Assembly: GCA_018268895.1 (NCBI GenBank)
Contig: JAFDVP010000007.1
Span: 186,001-250,000 of the forward strand
DNA length: 64,000 nucleotides
Direction: 5' to 3'
Origin: Acidobacteriota bacterium
GTDB taxonomy: Bacteria; Acidobacteriota; Terriglobia; Terriglobales; Acidobacteriaceae
Of the stretch, positions 60,994 to 64,000 are shown one piece after another. The notes beneath the pieces were generated by a model that was not told the DNA's origin, made no database searches, and worked only from the letters and a program-made list of their open reading frames with translations. Each line of letters opens with the position of its first letter. Positions within the stretch are counted from its first letter, which is position 1. The translations under genes were made by a program, and so were the position numbers.

Positions 60994-62118
60994 ATGTTTA
61001 TTGATGAGGCAAAGATTCGCCTGAAGGCGGGCGACGGCGGAAATGGATGTATGGCCTTCCGCCGGGAAAAATTCGTTCCCCGGGGCGGTCCCTCCGGCGG
61101 CGACGGCGGCCATGGAGGCGACATTCTGATGTCTTCCTCATTGAGCCACAACACTTTAGTCCACTTCCGCTTCAACCCGGAGCACAAGTCCGAGCGCGGC
61201 GAGCATGGCATGGGCTCCAACATGTCCGGCCACGCGGGGGAGCACCTGCACCTCGAAGTCCCCGTGGGCACCCTGGTCTACGACGAGGACACCGGCGAGC
61301 TGCTGCACGACTTTACCCGCCCCAACCAGACCATCGTGGTCGCCCGCGGCGGGCGCGGCGGGCGCGGCAACCAGCACTTTGCCACCTCGACGCACCAGGC
61401 CCCGCGCGAGCATGAGCTCGGCCGCGCCGGAGAAGAGAAGCGTCTGCGCCTTGAGCTGCGCCTGCTGGCCGACGCCGGTCTGGTCGGCTACCCCAACGTC
61501 GGCAAGTCGACGCTGATCTCGCGTCTCTCGGCCGCCCGGCCCAAGATCGCCAACTACGCCTTCACCACGCTCGAACCCAACCTCGGCGTCGTCAAGGTGG
61601 GCGAGTTTCCGCACGAGCAGTCGTTCGTCATCGCCGACCTGCCCGGCCTGATCGAAGGCGCGCACCTCGGCGCGGGTCTCGGCGTGCAGTTCCTCAAGCA
61701 CATTGAACGCACCAGCGTCATCGTCCACCTGGTCGATGTGTCGGACGCAAGCGCCGCGGCAGGAGGGAATGCACGCCCCGACCCCGTCGAGGACTTCAAG
61801 GTCATCACCGCGGAGCTCGAGAGCTTCGACCCGGCGCTCGCAAAGCGGCCCACCATCCTCGTCGCGTCCAAGGCCGACGTCGCGAACCCCGACAAGCTCA
61901 AGAAGCTGACCACCTACGCTAAACGCCGCAAGATGCCGCTTTATCCGATCTCGGCAGTAACGGGCGAGGGAGTCGACGCGCTGAAGTACGCCATCGCCAA
62001 GGCGGTCGCCGAGCACCGCCCCGCGCCTGCCGAAACTGAAACTCCGGAAGAAGCAGCGAAGAAGTTGAAGCCCGCGTATCCTCCACCCGCAGCCTCCGCC
62101 CGCCGCAGCCGGCGGTAA
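60994..62118 (+). CDS. obgE: GTPase ObgE/CgtA
   Basis: 374 residues. Glycine-rich Obg fold at about 1-157 ([33 protein letters not shown]), then the G domain with G1 [10 protein letters not shown]3 DLPGLIEG, G4 ASKADV and G5 SAVTG. G4 reads SKAD rather than NKxD; otherwise complete. Ribosome-associated GTPase of late 50S assembly. The C-terminal about 40 residues are Pro/Ala/Lys rich. The usual rplU-rpmA partners are not adjacent. Confidence 0.93.
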   Translation: MFIDEAKIRLKAGDGGNGCMAFRREKFVPRGGPSGGDGGHGGDILMSSSLSHNTLVHFRFNPEHKSERGEHGMGSNMSGHAGEHLHLEVPVGTLVYDEDTGELLHDFTRPNQTIVVARGGRGGRGNQHFATSTHQAPREHELGRAGEEKRLRLELRLLADAGLVGYPNVGKSTLISRLSAARPKIANYAFTTLEPNLGVVKVGEFPHEQSFVIADLPGLIEGAHLGAGLGVQFLKHIERTSVIVHLVDVSDASAAAGGNARPDPVEDFKVITAELESFDPALAKRPTILVASKADVANPDKLKKLTTYAKRRKMPLYPISAVTGEGVDALKYAIAKAVAEHRPAPAETETPEEAAKKLKPAYPPPAASARRSRR

Positions 62119-62153
62119 GCAGCGAGCACGAAGCCGGCTGCCCCATCCATGCC

Positions 62154-62279
62154 CGGGTGCCCCATCCTTCGCGGAAGCGAAGGGTGGGATGAAGACCCTC
62201 TGCCCACCACAAAACCGGCTGCCCCATACATGCGGCTTCATCGCATGTGTAGGACATTCGCGCAAAAGCGCGAACCCTT
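62154..62279. repeat. Two R2 repeat copies in tandem
   Basis: First copy gggtgccccatccttcgcgg, aagcgaagggtgggatgaa (62154-62194). Second, two-hairpin copy: gctgccccatacatgcggct, tcatcgcatgtgtaggacat and tcgcgcaaaagcgcgaaccc (62216-62279). Confidence 0.85.
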
Positions 62280-62318
62280 CCACGCAAACGCTTGCCCTCT
62301 CGCCCATACTTATGTATT

Positions 62319-62343
62319 CTTCACCTCAATCATTGAGGTGAAG
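62319..62343. promoter_or_regulatory. Palindromic operator overlapping the padR ribosome site
   Basis: cttcacctcaat-c-attgaggtgaag, a perfect 12 bp inverted repeat with a 1-base centre, directly before ATG 62346. The right arm contains gaggtgaag, the ribosome site of padR, so a bound PadR would block transcription start or translation. Confidence 0.8.
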
Positions 62344-62345
62344 CA

Positions 62346-62675
62346 ATGACCCGTTCCAACGAGCTCCTGCAAGGCACGCTCGACCTGCTCATACTCAAGG
62401 TCCTCACGACTGGACCCATGCACGGACTCGCGATCGCCGACCGTGTGCGCCAGCTCTCCGGCGACGTGCTTCGCGTCAACCAGAGCGCGCTCTACCCGGC
62501 GCTGCACCGTCTCGAACACCAGGCATGGATCGCAGCCGAGTGGGGCGAGTCGGAGAACAACCGCCGCGCGAAGTTCTACTCGCTCACCAAAGCCGGACGC
62601 GCTCGACTTGCGAAAGAGGAGAGGTCCTGGGGCCGTCTCTCCGCCGCCGTCCACGGTGTTCTCAAAGCTGTCTGA
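62346..62675 (+). CDS. PadR family transcriptional regulator
   Basis: 109 residues, same layout as the copy at 27933: ELLQGTLDLLILKVLTTGPM, HGLAIADRVRQLSGDVLRVN, SALYPALHRLEHQAWIAAEW, NNRRAKFYSLTKAGRARL. First gene of a padR-ADOP operon; the ADOP gene starts 15 bases after its stop. Autoregulation through the palindrome at 62319-62343 is likely. Confidence 0.93.
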   Translation: MTRSNELLQGTLDLLILKVLTTGPMHGLAIADRVRQLSGDVLRVNQSALYPALHRLEHQAWIAAEWGESENNRRAKFYSLTKAGRARLAKEERSWGRLSAAVHGVLKAV

Positions 62676-62689
62676 AGACGGAGGTTTTC

Positions 62690-64000
62690 ATGCGTCTGCT
62701 ACAAAGTCTGCGCCGCCGCCTGCAATCGCTGCTTCACGAAGACACTGGCAACGTCGAGCTGAGCGAAGAGCTGCGCTTTCACCTTGAGAGCCTCGTTGAA
62801 CGAAACTTAGCGCGCGGCATGACACCGCAACAGGCACGCCTTGCCGCGCGCGAGGAGTTCGGCAGTGTCGCCGAAGCAACGCAGTCTGCCTATGAATCAC
62901 GCGGCACAGCCCTGCTCGACGATCTCGCACAAGACATCCGCTACAGCCTGCGCTCGTTGCGTCGCCAGCCAGCCTTCACCCTTGTCACCGTCCTCACGCT
63001 CGCGCTTGGTATCGGGGCCTGCACCGCGATCTTCTCGCTGGTCAACGCCGTCCTGCTGCGCTCGCTGCCGTATGGCGACTCCAGCCGGCTCGTCTACCTC
63101 TACACGCCCAACCCCAAGATCAAGGGTCTGCCCGGCCCCGAGGTCTTCGGCCCGAGCAATGCAGACTTCTTCGACATCAAGGCACAGTCGCACTCCTACG
63201 AGTCGATGACCTTCTTCAACCAGAAGATCTACACCCTCAACGCTGACGGCCAGCCGCAGCGAGTCGGTGCTGCGCAGATCGATACCAGCTTCTTCCACAC
63301 GCTTGAAGCCGTTCCGCTGATCGGACGCGACTTCAACGAAGCTGACGAGCAGCCCGGCAACAGCCATGTCGTCATCATTGGCTACCCGCTCTGGCAGTCA
63401 CTCTTCGCCGGTGCGGCCGACGTCCTCAACCGCAGCATCACGCTCAACGATCAGACCTACCGCATCGTCGGTGTTATGCCGCAGAACTTCGGCTACCCGC
63501 GCAGAACCGAGCTTGCCTACGGCAACGGACGCATCGAAGCCACGCAGATCTGGACACCCTCCGCACTCAGCGCACAACTGAGAGCTGACCGCGACAACTC
63601 CAGCAGCAACGCGCTCGCGCGTCTCAAGCCCGGCGTCTCTCTCAAAGATGCGCAGACGGAACTCAGCGCCATCATGACGCGCCTGGATCCTTTGCATCAT
63701 GGCTACTTCGCCACTGGCTGGATCGGCCTGGTCAAGTCCGTTCCCGAGCACGTCCTCGGTCCCGTTCGTCCGTTGATGCTGCTTCTTCTCGGCGCAGTCG
63801 GCCTCGTTCTGCTCATCGCATGCGGCAACGCTGCGAATCTTCTTCTCGCTCGCGCCGCCAATCGCCGTCACGAGCTTGGTGTTCGCGCAACGCTCGGCGC
63901 GCGACGCGGCCGTCTCATTCGGCAGATGCTCACCGAGTCGCTCATGCTCGGCAGTGCGGCAGCCATCTTTGGCGCTGCACTCGCCTGCCTCTTCATTCGC
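62690..64000 (+). CDS. ABC transporter permease, MacB/ADOP family (3' truncated)
   Basis: Open from ATG 62690 (ggagg six bases upstream) to the window end, 437 codons. N-terminal helical domain (VELSEELRFHLESLVERNLA, GMTPQQARLAAREEFGSV), first helix FTLVTVLTLALGIGACTAIF, periplasmic core with GRDFNEADEQPGNSHVVIIG and ALARLKPGVSLKDAQTELS, then the first FtsX helices (LMLLLLGAVGLVLLIACGNA) and the ANRRHELGVRATLGARRGRL segment. The second half lies outside the window. Paired with padR like the copy at 25208. Confidence 0.92.
   Translation, partial: MRLLQSLRRRLQSLLHEDTGNVELSEELRFHLESLVERNLARGMTPQQARLAAREEFGSVAEATQSAYESRGTALLDDLAQDIRYSLRSLRRQPAFTLVTVLTLALGIGACTAIFSLVNAVLLRSLPYGDSSRLVYLYTPNPKIKGLPGPEVFGPSNADFFDIKAQSHSYESMTFFNQKIYTLNADGQPQRVGAAQIDTSFFHTLEAVPLIGRDFNEADEQPGNSHVVIIGYPLWQSLFAGAADVLNRSITLNDQTYRIVGVMPQNFGYPRRTELAYGNGRIEATQIWTPSALSAQLRADRDNSSSNALARLKPGVSLKDAQTELSAIMTRLDPLHHGYFATGWIGLVKSVPEHVLGPVRPLMLLLLGAVGLVLLIACGNAANLLLARAANRRHELGVRATLGARRGRLIRQMLTESLMLGSAAAIFGAALACLFIR

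Noticed and set aside
1..64000. tRNA or rRNA genes
   Set aside because: I looked in the intergenic gaps for cloverleaf-like arms and CCA-type ends and found none; a tRNAscan run would be decisive.

Overview
This is a GC-rich chromosomal window from a Gram-negative soil-type bacterium, almost certainly Acidobacteriota, class Terriglobia (Granulicella, Edaphobacter and Terriglobus are the nearest feel). The evidence is the family mix: two PadR plus duplicated-orphan-permease (ADOP) modules, two Oar-like TonB-dependent receptors of over 1100 residues with an N-terminal carboxypeptidase-regulatory-like domain, a BBP2/OmpL-like porin, GH92 and GH18 secreted hydrolases, a PEP-CTERM protein and hslVU. 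There is no rRNA, tRNA, integrase, transposase or CRISPR array that I can see. The genome assignment is inference; no database search was possible.

Layout. 1-8.6 kb: end of an outer-membrane porin, a DHA2 drug exporter, a pseudokinase-SPOR membrane protein, a zinc-ribbon coiled-coil protein coupled to a 5'-nucleotidase, a divergent LysR/GNAT pair and a DUF2251-like protein. 8.6-25 kb: a polytopic membrane protein, an L,D-transpeptidase, an MFS exporter, a YceI protein, two secreted proteins of unknown role with overlapping 3' ends, two HhH-GPD DNA glycosylases (Nth-like and MutY), a type III asparaginase, a GH18 protein, an M28 peptidase, a PEP-CTERM protein and a DUF1761 protein. 25-33 kb: padR-ADOP under a large dyad operator, GH92, a tiny zinc-ribbon protein, OsmC, and a CDF metal exporter with a DUF3592-like partner. 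33-43 kb: hslV, a 72-residue unknown ORF, hslU, an ArnT-like glycosyltransferase, asparagine synthase, transaldolase, and a Gfo/Idh oxidoreductase abutting a small ORF. 43-50.6 kb: a CPA1 antiporter, a DUF1801/YdeI protein, an ECF sigma / anti-sigma-like / secretin-N operon, a cNMP-DUF1003 protein, a serine beta-lactamase-fold hydrolase and a Nudix hydrolase. 50.6-61 kb: band-7 protein, a large TonB and two TonB-dependent receptors, all on the minus strand. 61-64 kb: obgE and a second padR-ADOP module cut by the window end.

The most striking non-gene feature is a dense set of short palindromic repeats. R1 (tcatcctgagcgaagc type) and R2 (gggtgccccat type) occur many times between genes. One R2 copy lies inside a TonB-dependent receptor gene and supplies the start codon and positively charged end of its signal peptide. 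One R1 copy lies inside the anti-sigma-like gene just before its membrane segment. So the repeats appear to be mobile and are sometimes domesticated into coding sequence.

Functionally the window is mostly envelope and secreted-carbohydrate biology (porin, TonB system, receptors, GH18, GH92, L,D-transpeptidase, exporters) mixed with housekeeping (hslVU, obgE, asnB, tal, mutY). Several start codons could not be fixed by a Shine-Dalgarno match and are flagged.
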